DNA of 64,000 nucleotides from an uncultured Clostridia bacterium. Its GTDB lineage: Bacteria; Bacillota; Clostridia; Oscillospirales; Ruminococcaceae. Shown one piece after another: positions 56,085-64,000 of this stretch (position 1 is its first letter; every line of letters begins with the position of its first letter). A program made the position numbers and the translations under genes. Location of the stretch: the NCBI GenBank assembly GCA_947627045.1, contig CANQUM010000003.1:50337-114336 (forward strand), read 5' to 3'. The notes under the pieces were generated by a model that saw only the letters and a program-made list of their open reading frames with translations, was not told where the DNA came from and searched no databases.

Positions 56085-57391
56085 TTAAACCAACCGTTAA
56101 AAAGGCCGTTTGTACTATGATGGCTGCAACGCTTGTAATTACGGCTTTGGGAGTTTCGCATACCGACGCCGCAAAAAAAGCAAAACCCTCACCCAAAAAA
56201 ATTAATCTTACCGTAGGCGAGAAGAAAACCATAAAAATCAAAAACAAAAAACCGGGCGCCGCATACCTTTTCAAATCATCAGCCAAAAAGAATGCGTCTG
56301 TAAATAAAAAAGGCGTTGTCACTGCCAAAAAATCAGGAAAGGCCGTGATTAAAATCACTGAAAAATTTAAAAAGAAAACTGCTAAAGTCGGAAATGTAAA
56401 AGTCACAATCAAAAATGCCGATGCAAAATCAGATACCGTTTCTACTGCAGCGCCCGATAACAACCGGACGCAAAATGCGCCACAGGCAACACAGAATACT
56501 GTAGTACAGCCTACAGCCACACCGCCTGCAGATACCCCGCCTGCAGATACAGCCGCTCCTTCAAAAGAGCCTGTCGTCTATCCCGAAACACATGACACGC
56601 CTGACGGATTTGACCAGAAAACGGACGGAATCGAATACGGTACGACAGAGAAAATAACCTACTATTCTTCGGTTACCGGAAAGGACCGTAAGGCAAATAT
56701 TATTCTTCCGGCAAACTACTCAACAGATAACAAATATCCCGTTTTATATCTTCTCCACGGCATAGGAGGTAATGAAAACGAATGGCTTGACGGCAATCCC
56801 GCAGCCATAGTCGGAAACCTCGCGGCAAAAGGCGAAGCAAAGGATATGATTATTGTAATCCCTAACATACGCGCGGGCGCTGACGATTCTTATCCTTCTG
56901 ACAATGCCTTTTCACTTGAACATTATGCCAAATTTGACAACTTCATAAATGATTTGCGGGAATGTCTGATGCCTTATATTGAAGAAAATTATTCTATCGC
57001 CACAGGACGTAAAAATACAGCTATCGGCGGTTTATCAATGGGAGGACGGGAATCACTTTATATCGGCCTTAATATGCTTGATACCTTTGGTTATATAGCA
57101 GCGTTCAGTCCGGGGTACGGAGTATTTGAATATGAGGCAAACGGCGTGCATGAAGACGGTCTTTTTACAGAAGAAACCTTCACAATTCCCGAGGAATACC
57201 GAAACGATACTTTCCTTATGATAGTAAACGGAATTGATGAGGGAGGAGAAAATGCGCTCGGCGGAACATGCAGCAGGGTACTCACCCAAAACGGTGTAAA
57301 CCACTGGTTCTATACAACTCCGGGAGCTCATGACTTTACAACATGGAAAAACGGACTGTATAATTTTGCAAAATGTATATTTATGGATTAA
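56081..57391 (+). CDS. Secreted BIG2-domain / CE1-type esterase
   Basis: The 436 residues have a signal peptide (to about HTDA at 28) and a Lys-rich BIG2-like Ig domain (about 35-115: INLTVGEKKTIKIKNKKPGA, then VNKKGVVTAKKSGKAVIKIT). A Pro/Thr/Ala linker (about 120-165) and an alpha/beta hydrolase of the esterase D/feruloyl esterase (CE1) type follow. The hydrolase shows PVLYLLHGIGGNENEW, the nucleophile elbow GGLSMGGRESLY near 310 and TPGAHDFTTW with the catalytic His near 417. It probably removes acyl groups from plant polysaccharides at the cell surface. AAGGAGG precedes the ATG. Confidence 0.9.
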   Translation: MIKPTVKKAVCTMMAATLVITALGVSHTDAAKKAKPSPKKINLTVGEKKTIKIKNKKPGAAYLFKSSAKKNASVNKKGVVTAKKSGKAVIKITEKFKKKTAKVGNVKVTIKNADAKSDTVSTAAPDNNRTQNAPQATQNTVVQPTATPPADTPPADTAAPSKEPVVYPETHDTPDGFDQKTDGIEYGTTEKITYYSSVTGKDRKANIILPANYSTDNKYPVLYLLHGIGGNENEWLDGNPAAIVGNLAAKGEAKDMIIVIPNIRAGADDSYPSDNAFSLEHYAKFDNFINDLRECLMPYIEENYSIATGRKNTAIGGLSMGGRESLYIGLNMLDTFGYIAAFSPGYGVFEYEANGVHEDGLFTEETFTIPEEYRNDTFLMIVNGIDEGGENALGGTCSRVLTQNGVNHWFYTTPGAHDFTTWKNGLYNFAKCIFMD

Positions 57392-57448
57392 GCAAACCGC
57401 ATTTATTATACGGGAATGTGAAACTTTTTCTGTAAATGATGTTATAAA

Positions 57449-57490
57449 AGGTCTTCTATGACAATATATAATATATGCCATAGAAGACCT
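57449..57490. terminator. Bidirectional terminator between the convergent esterase and envelope genes
   Basis: AGGTCTTCTATG (57449-57460) and CATAGAAGACCT (57479-57490) form a perfect 12-bp stem with an 18-nt AT-rich loop. TTTTT follows on the plus strand and CTTTTA on the minus strand. It serves the plus-strand esterase and the minus-strand gene ending at 57494. Confidence 0.85.
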
Positions 57491-57493
57491 TTT

Positions 57494-57985
57494 TCAATCA
57501 ATTGATACCGTAAAAGTAAGGGTATCATTATAAGCGCCCGCATACAACGCATTTTCTTTATCCAGCTCGGTAACAAAGTTTAAAACCGCCCATCCCGAAT
57601 GTTCGCCGGCATGGACAACTATCACATCACAACTGTTTGTTTCAGGCAGCTCGTTAGAATTAACCAAAAGGCTGTAATTTATATATCCGTCACCATTTAT
57701 CATCTTAAAGTTATTAAGGCTTGTAACATTTACTTTAAGCGTCTTTCCCTCTTTTATCATCACATCGCTTACCTGAAGCCCTCCGACTACAGTAGTAGTT
57801 TCATCGGTAAACGTTACATTTGCCGGTATTATTACCGTATAACTTTCATCTATGCTGTAATCTATACTTATCTGACCGCTTTTATCCGTACTGTCCTGTG
57901 TTATTATTTCTTCTTCTGCCACAGCATATTTCGGCAATATAAAAATCATTAAGATACATACAAGAAATGATATAAGTCTTTTCAT
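57494..57985 (-). CDS. Secreted beta-rich protein, function unknown
   Basis: The 163 residues start MKRLISFLVCILMIFILPKY, a signal peptide cleaved near VAEEE, behind GGAGG. The mature part is rich in Thr/Val/Ser strands (SYTVIIPANVTFTDETTTVV; KVNVTSLNNFKMINGDGY; AYNDTLTFTVSID), resembling WxL- or pilus-like beta domains but without a sorting signal. It lies 21 nt after the membrane-anchored gene upstream, so the two may form an envelope pair. No family is recognised with confidence. Confidence 0.7.
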   Translation of the reverse strand: MKRLISFLVCILMIFILPKYAVAEEEIITQDSTDKSGQISIDYSIDESYTVIIPANVTFTDETTTVVGGLQVSDVMIKEGKTLKVNVTSLNNFKMINGDGYINYSLLVNSNELPETNSCDVIVVHAGEHSGWAVLNFVTELDKENALYAGAYNDTLTFTVSID

Positions 57986-58006
57986 CGCAATTCCTCCCTT
58001 TATCAA

Positions 58007-58585
58007 TTATTCAACAATCACTTTAACCCTCATATCGGCATTGTTCGTAAGCGTCTTATCCTCATCCATCTTATACGGCTGTACATGCACTACCGCCCGA
58101 TATATGCCTTTTTTAAGCTTATGTGTAAGCATTACTTTTTTTACGCATTTTCCCGGTTCTACAAGAGTAGAGGTATATATGGTTTCATAGTTTTTAATAC
58201 TGTCATTATATATTTTAAGTTCAAACTTGAGATAATACTTCCCTTTATTTTCTTTAGGATTATAAAAATCAACCTCCGCTTCTTTCTCGTCTGCCTGTAT
58301 CTTAATTACGCCATGTCCAAATATCGCCACATTTTCTTGTTCGGCGGCAGTATCATCAGACGAGGAATTATCCGTTGTATTCGGACCAAGTATAAATCCT
58401 ATGCCATTTGTGATGTTATGCGATAAATTATCCGGGGTTTTTATTCTGATAATTACTAATATAAGTAATATCAGAAACAGAAGCAGTAAAAAAATAAACC
58501 ATTTTTTCCTCTTGCCTTCTCTTTCGGTTTCACATTTACAGTTCACTATTTTACCATCTCCGCAATCATTATAGTATGTCTTCAT
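58007..58585 (-). CDS. Membrane-anchored extracytoplasmic protein
   Basis: The 192 residues have a short Cys-containing cytoplasmic start (MKTYYNDCGDGKIVNCKCET), one transmembrane helix (about 29-48, WFIFLLLLFLILLILVIIRI), a Ser/Asp linker and a beta-rich exterior domain (VIKIQADEKEAEVDFYNPKE, YLKFELKIY, KKVMLTHKLKKGIYRAVVHV). It is the first gene of a two-gene unit with the secreted protein at 57.5 kb. The external domain looks like a DUF-type Ig fold; function is unknown. Confidence 0.7.
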   Translation of the reverse strand: MKTYYNDCGDGKIVNCKCETEREGKRKKWFIFLLLLFLILLILVIIRIKTPDNLSHNITNGIGFILGPNTTDNSSSDDTAAEQENVAIFGHGVIKIQADEKEAEVDFYNPKENKGKYYLKFELKIYNDSIKNYETIYTSTLVEPGKCVKKVMLTHKLKKGIYRAVVHVQPYKMDEDKTLTNNADMRVKVIVE

Positions 58586-58676
58586 AATTATGATATGTAA
58601 ACGTCCCTTAAAGAGTTACCGGGACGCTTTTCTGATTATTTAATGCGTAAATTTATATTTTTACAGAAATACATTC

Positions 58677-58714
58677 AAAAAGAGCGACCGCTGCAATACA
58701 TGCAGCAACCGCTC
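58677..58714 (-). terminator. Terminator after the BIG2/DUF3237-like gene
   Basis: On the minus strand GAGCGGTTGCTGCA, a 5-nt loop and TGCAGCGGTCGCTC form a long stem with a small internal mismatch, followed by TTTTTG. It is about 30 nt after the stop codon of the gene at 58745. Confidence 0.8.
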
Positions 58715-58744
58715 AAAAATAATTTTATTATAATCGCATCTTGT

Positions 58745-60100
58745 TTATTCTTCAGTAGTCCACATATGTATAGTAAGCTGCGGCGACCAGCTTACAGTAC
58801 CATGAAGCGGCGCCGTTTCTATCCACGCGTAATCAGGACAGTCGGTAATAATAATCGGTTCAGTTACCATTCCGTTATCATCTATACCGTTATTTTCAAC
58901 ATATACATTACATGGATTGCCTTTAGCATCCGTTCCGTTAAGTATATACCTTGCAGAAAGAGTCTGCACCTGACCATTAAACTGTATCCTTGTATCCACG
59001 CTGTCAGCTACAACCTCTCCGGTAAAGTTATCACACTTTCCTCGTCCGCCAAAATGTATCATTGATGTATTAGCCGTGTTTCCATGAACCTCCTCTGATG
59101 CTCCGATATCAATCATGAATGTAAAAAGTTCCCTTGTATACGATTTACTTTCATCAGGTCTTACAACTTCAGGAGGCTCTACGGGTTCCGTATTGGATTC
59201 ATTCCATAAAATATCAATAACTTTTTCTCCACCTCCATTATCCGTTACCCTGCTCATGATATCAGCCGTTTCTATCCATGCAAGTTCCTTACTGTCAGTT
59301 ATAATAATCGGCTTTCCAGCCAAATCTCCTGAATCTTCTTTTGTACCGTTATCTTCAATAAATATATTACAGTTGTTACCTGCCTCATCTGTTCCCTTTA
59401 CAATATATCTGGCGCAGTACTTTACTTTATCTCCTTCTTTATATGTCTTTGTGACATTTGTTCCCTGTCCCGATATATCTCCGTTAAAATAATCTCCCGA
59501 AACCGAGCCTTCAAAATACTGCATATCTACATCGCACGTACTTCCATGCACCGAATACAGGTCTTTATCATTTACGGTAACCGACATCACTTTAGTAGTA
59601 TATCCCGCTTCAATCCATGCCGGAGTAGTAGGCTTTACTACAGGGCTTTCGGTCGGCGCATTCTCTGTCGGTTCAGGACTTTCCTGCTGTTTTAAAGGAG
59701 TTGGCGAAGGAACATAATTATCCGGGGTCTTCGGCGTTTCATCTGCCGGAGTCTGATTTGCGGCATTATCTGTATCCGTACTGTTCTTACAGGTAACTTT
59801 AATAACCCCTACTTTTCTTACTTTCTTTTTTATGGTTTCACGTACTGTTATTTTTGCCTTACCGGCTTTCTTTGCCGTAATTACCCCTTTTTTATTTACG
59901 GCAATTTTTTTTGCCGAAGAAGACTTATAAGAATATTTCGCCTTTTTATTCTTATTCTTAATAACAATTTTCTTCTTCTGTCCAATCTTTAATGTTACTT
60001 TTGAAAAGGACAGAGCGGCTTTTTTAGCGCTGTCCGCTGTATATCCATTGCCTGATATGAGCGCAACTGCAAGCAGCAGACATAAAAACTTTTTTCCCAT
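58745..60100 (-). CDS. Secreted protein with BIG2 domain and two DUF3237-like repeats
   Basis: The 451 residues have a signal peptide (MGKKFLCLLLAVALISGNGY), a Lys-rich BIG2-like domain (about 28-105), a Thr/Pro linker and two tandem domains of about 125 residues. Each repeat ends with the same pattern: CARYIVKGTDEAGNNCNIFI with ED-NGT, then PIIITDSKELAWIETA; and SARYILNGTDAKGNPCNVYV with EN-NGI, then PIIITDCPDYAWIETA. This matches the ARY...V-N-G strands of DUF3237. The BIG2 domain is close to that of the esterase at 56 kb. Its ligand is unknown. Confidence 0.78.
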   Translation of the reverse strand: MGKKFLCLLLAVALISGNGYTADSAKKAALSFSKVTLKIGQKKKIVIKNKNKKAKYSYKSSSAKKIAVNKKGVITAKKAGKAKITVRETIKKKVRKVGVIKVTCKNSTDTDNAANQTPADETPKTPDNYVPSPTPLKQQESPEPTENAPTESPVVKPTTPAWIEAGYTTKVMSVTVNDKDLYSVHGSTCDVDMQYFEGSVSGDYFNGDISGQGTNVTKTYKEGDKVKYCARYIVKGTDEAGNNCNIFIEDNGTKEDSGDLAGKPIIITDSKELAWIETADIMSRVTDNGGGEKVIDILWNESNTEPVEPPEVVRPDESKSYTRELFTFMIDIGASEEVHGNTANTSMIHFGGRGKCDNFTGEVVADSVDTRIQFNGQVQTLSARYILNGTDAKGNPCNVYVENNGIDDNGMVTEPIIITDCPDYAWIETAPLHGTVSWSPQLTIHMWTTEE

Positions 60101-60135
60101 TACTCGTTTTTCCTCCTCATATTTTAAAACTTTTC

Positions 60136-61902
60136 TTAAATATTAAGCTGATAATACAGTCCGCCAAGCTCCATAAGTTCTTCATGCGTCCCCTGTTCTT
60201 TAATTCCTTTATCAGCTATATACAATATTCTATCAGCATTTCGGATTGTTGACAACCTGTGCGCAACAATAAATGCCGTCTTATCTTTTATCAGTACATC
60301 CAACGCCTGTTTTATAAGCATCTCCGTTTCAGTATCAATTGCGCTTGTCGCTTCGTCAAGTATAATCACCGAAGGGTTCTTGAGTATAATACGCGCAAAG
60401 CTTATCAACTGCTTTTCACCTGCCGAAAGGGATGCCGCCCCCTTTTCAAGCATATGGTAATAACCGCCGTTAAGTTTTTCAATATATTTATCGGCATATA
60501 TCGTTTTAGCAGCCGCTATACATTCTTCATCGGTAGCCTCCTCACGCCCATATCTTATATTATCAATAATGCTTCCCTGGAATATAAACGGGTCCTGCAT
60601 AAGCACGCCTACTTCTTTTCTTAATGAAGCAAGCGTAATCTTCCTTACATCTTCACCATCAATCATAACGCTTCCCGAATCTACATCATAAAACCTTGTA
60701 AGCATATTAATAATTGTAGTCTTTCCTCCTCCTGTCGGACCAACAAGCGCAACTGTCGTTCCCGGCTCAACATGAAGATTAAAATGCTCCAGTATGGTAT
60801 TTCCCTTTTCATACGAAAACGTTACATCATTAAAATCGACCTTACCTTTTATATTGCTGATTTCCACACTTTTCTTACTGTCTTTTATTTCAACCGGGTA
60901 ATCTATTGTGTCAAATACATGTTCAAGGTTTGAACTTACAGAAGCAAGCTGCTGTATAATAAATGCAATCTGTGTAAGCGGTCCGCTGAAAAGTCCCATA
61001 TAACTTGTAAACGCAACTATCGTTCCCGCATCAACATTTCCAATTCCGTTAAGTATCATATAAAGCGACACTCCATACAGGCATAAAGTGCCCAGATTCC
61101 AGAACACTTCTACAATCGGAGTATTAAGCTCGTTTCTATAACATATTTTTATCCATGTCTTTATATTATCTCTATGGACATCCATATATATCTTTTCATT
61201 TTCCTCTGCACGGTTATAATTCTTTACTATCTTTTCACCCATTATTGATTCAATAATGAATGCCGTCCTGTTAGATATCTTCGCGCGATGTACCGCAAAC
61301 CTTTTTCTAAGTGAATATCTGAGAAATATTACACACACCATCATAGGTACAACCGCCATATATACAATACCCGTAAGCTGCGGACTTATTATAAGCATAA
61401 ATATACTGACGACCAAAAGTTTTACTATATACACCGCAAACATAAGCACATGATTTGTAAAGAAATTGGCGAGGTCATTAATATAGTCCGTAACTCTTAC
61501 GACAATCTTTCCGTTGGGTCTTGTATCAAAGAAACTGAACGACAGCTTTTGCAGCCTGTCAAATACATCTTCCCTTATCGTAGCTATAATCCTGTGCCCC
61601 GTTCTTCCCATAAGCCTCTGATGAGCAAAATTAATGGCAATTTCAATTGCGGCAAGTACGACAAGTCCTGCTACTACAAGTGTAAGCTCGCGATAATCCT
61701 CATTTACAACAACATTATTAATAATCTCTTTTATCAAAAGAGGCGATACAAGCGAAGCTCCCGCCGATACAAACATAAGCACCCCTACAAGCATAAAAAC
61801 CTTTTTATACGGAATTACATACCTAAGAGTTCTTGCAAGCTGTTTTATATCTATTTTCTTTTCTATAACTTCATCCTGAAAATATGTATTTACTTTTGCC
61901 AT
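60136..61902 (-). CDS. ABC exporter subunit (fused membrane and ATPase domains)
   Basis: The 588-residue half-transporter has an N-terminal domain with about six helices (residues 35-310) and a nucleotide-binding domain: Walker A ALVGPTGGGKTTI near 375, signature ASLSAGEKQLISFARI near 480, Walker B PSVIILDEATSAIDTETEM and the H-loop VAHRLSTIRNADR. It begins directly after the stop codon of the partner gene. The pair resembles BmrCD/YheIH-type heterodimeric drug exporters. Confidence 0.93.
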   Translation of the reverse strand: MAKVNTYFQDEVIEKKIDIKQLARTLRYVIPYKKVFMLVGVLMFVSAGASLVSPLLIKEIINNVVVNEDYRELTLVVAGLVVLAAIEIAINFAHQRLMGRTGHRIIATIREDVFDRLQKLSFSFFDTRPNGKIVVRVTDYINDLANFFTNHVLMFAVYIVKLLVVSIFMLIISPQLTGIVYMAVVPMMVCVIFLRYSLRKRFAVHRAKISNRTAFIIESIMGEKIVKNYNRAEENEKIYMDVHRDNIKTWIKICYRNELNTPIVEVFWNLGTLCLYGVSLYMILNGIGNVDAGTIVAFTSYMGLFSGPLTQIAFIIQQLASVSSNLEHVFDTIDYPVEIKDSKKSVEISNIKGKVDFNDVTFSYEKGNTILEHFNLHVEPGTTVALVGPTGGGKTTIINMLTRFYDVDSGSVMIDGEDVRKITLASLRKEVGVLMQDPFIFQGSIIDNIRYGREEATDEECIAAAKTIYADKYIEKLNGGYYHMLEKGAASLSAGEKQLISFARIILKNPSVIILDEATSAIDTETEMLIKQALDVLIKDKTAFIVAHRLSTIRNADRILYIADKGIKEQGTHEELMELGGLYYQLNI

Positions 61903-63738
61903 TTATCTCACCCCTTCCCTTTTTATATCTTCCGACAGGGCGTCAAAATCTACTACTGATTTTCTTTCAGCCTCCTGGATATTATATACTTTTGCAAAAT
62001 GTCCGTTAAGTTTCATAAGTTCATTAAAATTTCCGCGCTCGATTATCATTCCGTCCTGCATATATATTATTTCATCGCAGTCTACAACTGAAGAAAGTCT
62101 ATGCGCAGATATTATCATTGTCTTATCAGTATAATTCTCTTTAATATCACTGATAAGCCTCCTTTCGGTATTTACATCAAGCGCGCTCGTTGAATCGTCC
62201 AGTACCAAAACAGGCGCATTTTTAAGAAGCGCCCTCGCTATTGACACCCTTTGCTTCTGTCCTCCCGATATGCCAAATCCTCTTTCTCCGACTATCGTTT
62301 CATAACCTACAGGAAGTTCTTTTATAAAATTATGCGCCTGCGCATGTTTAGCCGCCTGTACAATCTGTCTTCTCTCAATATCGGGTTCCGAGTAGGCAAT
62401 ATTTGAATCTATTGTATTTGAAAACAAAAACACATCCTGGAATACATACGAAAAATTTTCTCTCAGGCTGTCAAGGGAATATTCACGTATATCTTTATCA
62501 TTTATTTCAATTACTCCCCCTGTCAAATCATGTATTCTCACAAGCGATTCCAGCAGAACGCTTTTACCGCTTCCTGTTCCTCCTACTATTCCAAGTCTGC
62601 GTCCGTACGGAATATCAAGATTAATATCTTTAAGAACCGTCTTTCCATCTATAACAAGATATCCGTTTTTAATACTTATATTTGGTTTATTTGTAATATC
62701 CGCTCCATTTTCCACATCAGGTACTTTTGACTTACAATTTAAAAAGTCTATCATCTTATGTCCCGACACAATCTGTTGCTGCATTATAAACAGCGTATTA
62801 TTTATCTGCGTTATATGGTCCATTATTTTAAGCACATAACTGGAGGAAGTAACAAGAAAACCAACCAGTATATAACCTTTTATAACAAGTACCGCGCTTA
62901 TCGCAATGGAACCTATATAGGCAATCTGCTTAATCGTACTGAATACTACTTCAAATTTGGACGAAAGATTAACCTGTTTTATGTATGCATCCTTTAATTT
63001 TTCATTTGATTTTCCGAATTTCTGCTTCTCTACTTCTTCATTCGTAAAGGAACGCACCAATCTTACCGCCTCAATATTTTCCTGCACGGTCAGGCTCATC
63101 TCACTGTTGCAGGCACGTATATTTTTATAGTTTTCCCTTGCTTTTCTGCGGAAATTAAAAAGAGCCGCCGCAAAAAACGGCATCAATATAAGCGGTATTA
63201 TAAGAAGCGTCACATTAATCGTTGACAAAAGATAAATACACATTGCCAGAACAAAAATACTGTCAAGTATCCTTACTACCATAGTACAAAATAATTCCTT
63301 GTACATAACAGTATCGGAATTTACCGTAGTGAGAAGCTCGCCGGTATTATATTCAGACAACGTTTCACTGTCAAGCTCCATGAGCTTTCTGAAAGTCGCC
63401 TTTCTTAACTCCGTTTCAATCTTAACGCCAAGTTTCTGGGAATTGACATTTTTAAAATACACAAGTATAAGCCTTATGGCAAGCAATGTCATAAAAAGCA
63501 CGGCAAGTGAAAAAAACAGCTTCATACTATGTATCTCGCCATATTTACCATTAAGCATAAAGGAAAATATATTATCTGTTTTTCCATGGTTGTCAAGTAT
63601 TACATAGTCAATAAACATTTCCGATATAAGCGGCAGCATAAGATCACATATTATTGCAATATAGCTGCACAGTTGGATAAGTATTGCCATATGCAGTTGT
63701 TTTTTCCAGTATTTAAATCCGAATTTCAATACTTCCAT
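61903..63738 (-). CDS. ABC exporter subunit, first gene of the pair
   Basis: The 611-residue half-transporter has about six transmembrane helices (residues 20-310) and a nucleotide-binding domain: Walker A IVGGTGSGKSVLLE near 395, signature FGISGGQKQRVSIARAL near 500, Walker B APVLVLDDSTSALDVN. The Walker B Glu is replaced by Asp (LDDSTS), a degenerate ATP site typical of one subunit in heterodimeric exporters, while the partner keeps LDEATS. A TTGACA/TAAAAT promoter lies 35 nt upstream. Confidence 0.93.
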   Translation of the reverse strand: MEVLKFGFKYWKKQLHMAILIQLCSYIAIICDLMLPLISEMFIDYVILDNHGKTDNIFSFMLNGKYGEIHSMKLFFSLAVLFMTLLAIRLILVYFKNVNSQKLGVKIETELRKATFRKLMELDSETLSEYNTGELLTTVNSDTVMYKELFCTMVVRILDSIFVLAMCIYLLSTINVTLLIIPLILMPFFAAALFNFRRKARENYKNIRACNSEMSLTVQENIEAVRLVRSFTNEEVEKQKFGKSNEKLKDAYIKQVNLSSKFEVVFSTIKQIAYIGSIAISAVLVIKGYILVGFLVTSSSYVLKIMDHITQINNTLFIMQQQIVSGHKMIDFLNCKSKVPDVENGADITNKPNISIKNGYLVIDGKTVLKDINLDIPYGRRLGIVGGTGSGKSVLLESLVRIHDLTGGVIEINDKDIREYSLDSLRENFSYVFQDVFLFSNTIDSNIAYSEPDIERRQIVQAAKHAQAHNFIKELPVGYETIVGERGFGISGGQKQRVSIARALLKNAPVLVLDDSTSALDVNTERRLISDIKENYTDKTMIISAHRLSSVVDCDEIIYMQDGMIIERGNFNELMKLNGHFAKVYNIQEAERKSVVDFDALSEDIKREGVR

Positions 63739-63773
63739 TTAACATTTTCCTTTCATATCCTGTTGTCTGTCCT

Positions 63774-63801
63774 ATTTTACAATATATATACATAATGTCA
63801 A
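63774..63801 (-). promoter_or_regulatory. Promoter of the ABC exporter operon
   Basis: On the minus strand a perfect TTGACA (63796-63801), a 16-bp spacer and TAAAAT (63774-63779, 5 of 6 matches) lie upstream of the ABC exporter start, with a transcription start expected near 63767. Confidence 0.7.
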
Positions 63802-63920
63802 TACCTTATTATATAAAATTCATTTCATAGATGTCAGCGCGCAGTTGAAATCATCGCCGCCCGTCCGGCAGACGGTTTATATCCCGCACGCCTTGCGCAT
63901 CTGACCGGGTCTATCCGACC

Positions 63921-63969
63921 CATAAAACAAGGACTGCCGCCCAAACAAAATCATCTGTTTAAGCGGCAG
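63921..63969 (-). terminator. Terminator of a gene outside the right edge
   Basis: On the minus strand CTGCCGC and GCGGCAG arms (63934-63940, 63963-63969), extended inward by AAACA/TGTTT pairing, are followed by TCCTTGTTTTATG. It probably ends a minus-strand gene located beyond 64 kb. The remaining DNA from 63802 to 63920 shows no gene. Confidence 0.6.
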
Positions 63970-64000
63970 CCCATATTCAGGAGTGATAAAAGTTTGAAAC

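Noticed and set aside
1..64000. tRNA or rRNA genes
   Set aside because: No cloverleaf or rRNA-like sequence was noticed on reading, including in gaps next to possible integration junctions; a dedicated tRNA search was not possible here.

Overview
The window looks like chromosomal DNA of a gut Lachnospiraceae/Clostridia (Firmicutes) bacterium. Ribosome-binding sites are strong (AAGGAGG-type). Starts are often TTG or GTG. The conjugation genes match the families named after the CTn4/Tn1549-like elements of Clostridioides difficile 630 (CD1107/CD1108/CD1110/CD1115). The flanking genes (DUF1836, BIG2-fused CE1 esterase, RlmD, paired ABC exporters) fit Lachnospiraceae. Nearly all genes lie on the minus strand, so the map reads from right to left.

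Positions 1-35.5 kb form the backbone of an integrative and conjugative element (ICE) that continues past the left edge. In transcription order it has: a hypothetical gene; a ParM/ParR-like partition pair with a small hydrophobic protein; a nine-repeat LPXTG adhesin set between two terminators; DUF5688; a 41-codon gene; RadC; a toprim primase-like protein; a non-coding block of palindromes and phased repeats (candidate oriT and centromere or iterons); MobC and a MOBP relaxase; a coiled-coil protein; PcfB; the VirD4 coupling protein; small accessory genes; Maff2; VirB6-like; DUF4313; PrgI; a C5 DNA methyltransferase; VirB4; a 3D/NlpC-P60 wall hydrolase; a DpnD/PcfM protein; and the 5' part of a giant ArdC-methylase-SNF2 protein. 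Two genes contain a second out-of-frame gene with its own strong Shine-Dalgarno: tnpV inside the giant gene, and a protein inside the methyltransferase gene. No integrase, resolvase or sortase is visible.

Positions 35.7-50.8 kb are visibly more AT-rich and hold a minus-strand defence operon. It encodes a PLD-like/SNF2 helicase, DUF4391, a one-helix membrane protein, a type III Mod methyltransferase, a YhcG (DUF1016) nuclease, a type III Res subunit and a RecD-like helicase with a nuclease-like tail, followed by a truncated DEAD helicase. Gaps between the seven intact genes run from 4-nt overlaps to about 20 nt, and one extended -10 promoter precedes them.

Positions 50.8-53.9 kb are a graveyard: a YhcG fragment, a frameshifted rlmD-like 5' fragment on the plus strand abutting a broken transposase, an intact Bro-N antirepressor-like gene, and a cysteine desulfurase that has lost its N-terminus and starts right after the rlmD stop codon.

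Positions 53.9-64 kb are ordinary chromosome: rlmD; a DUF1836 regulator with a secreted BIG2/CE1 esterase; two envelope proteins; a BIG2 plus tandem DUF3237-like secreted protein; and a heterodimeric ABC exporter with a good promoter. The 3' end of rlmD looks like the right-hand junction of the accessory DNA.
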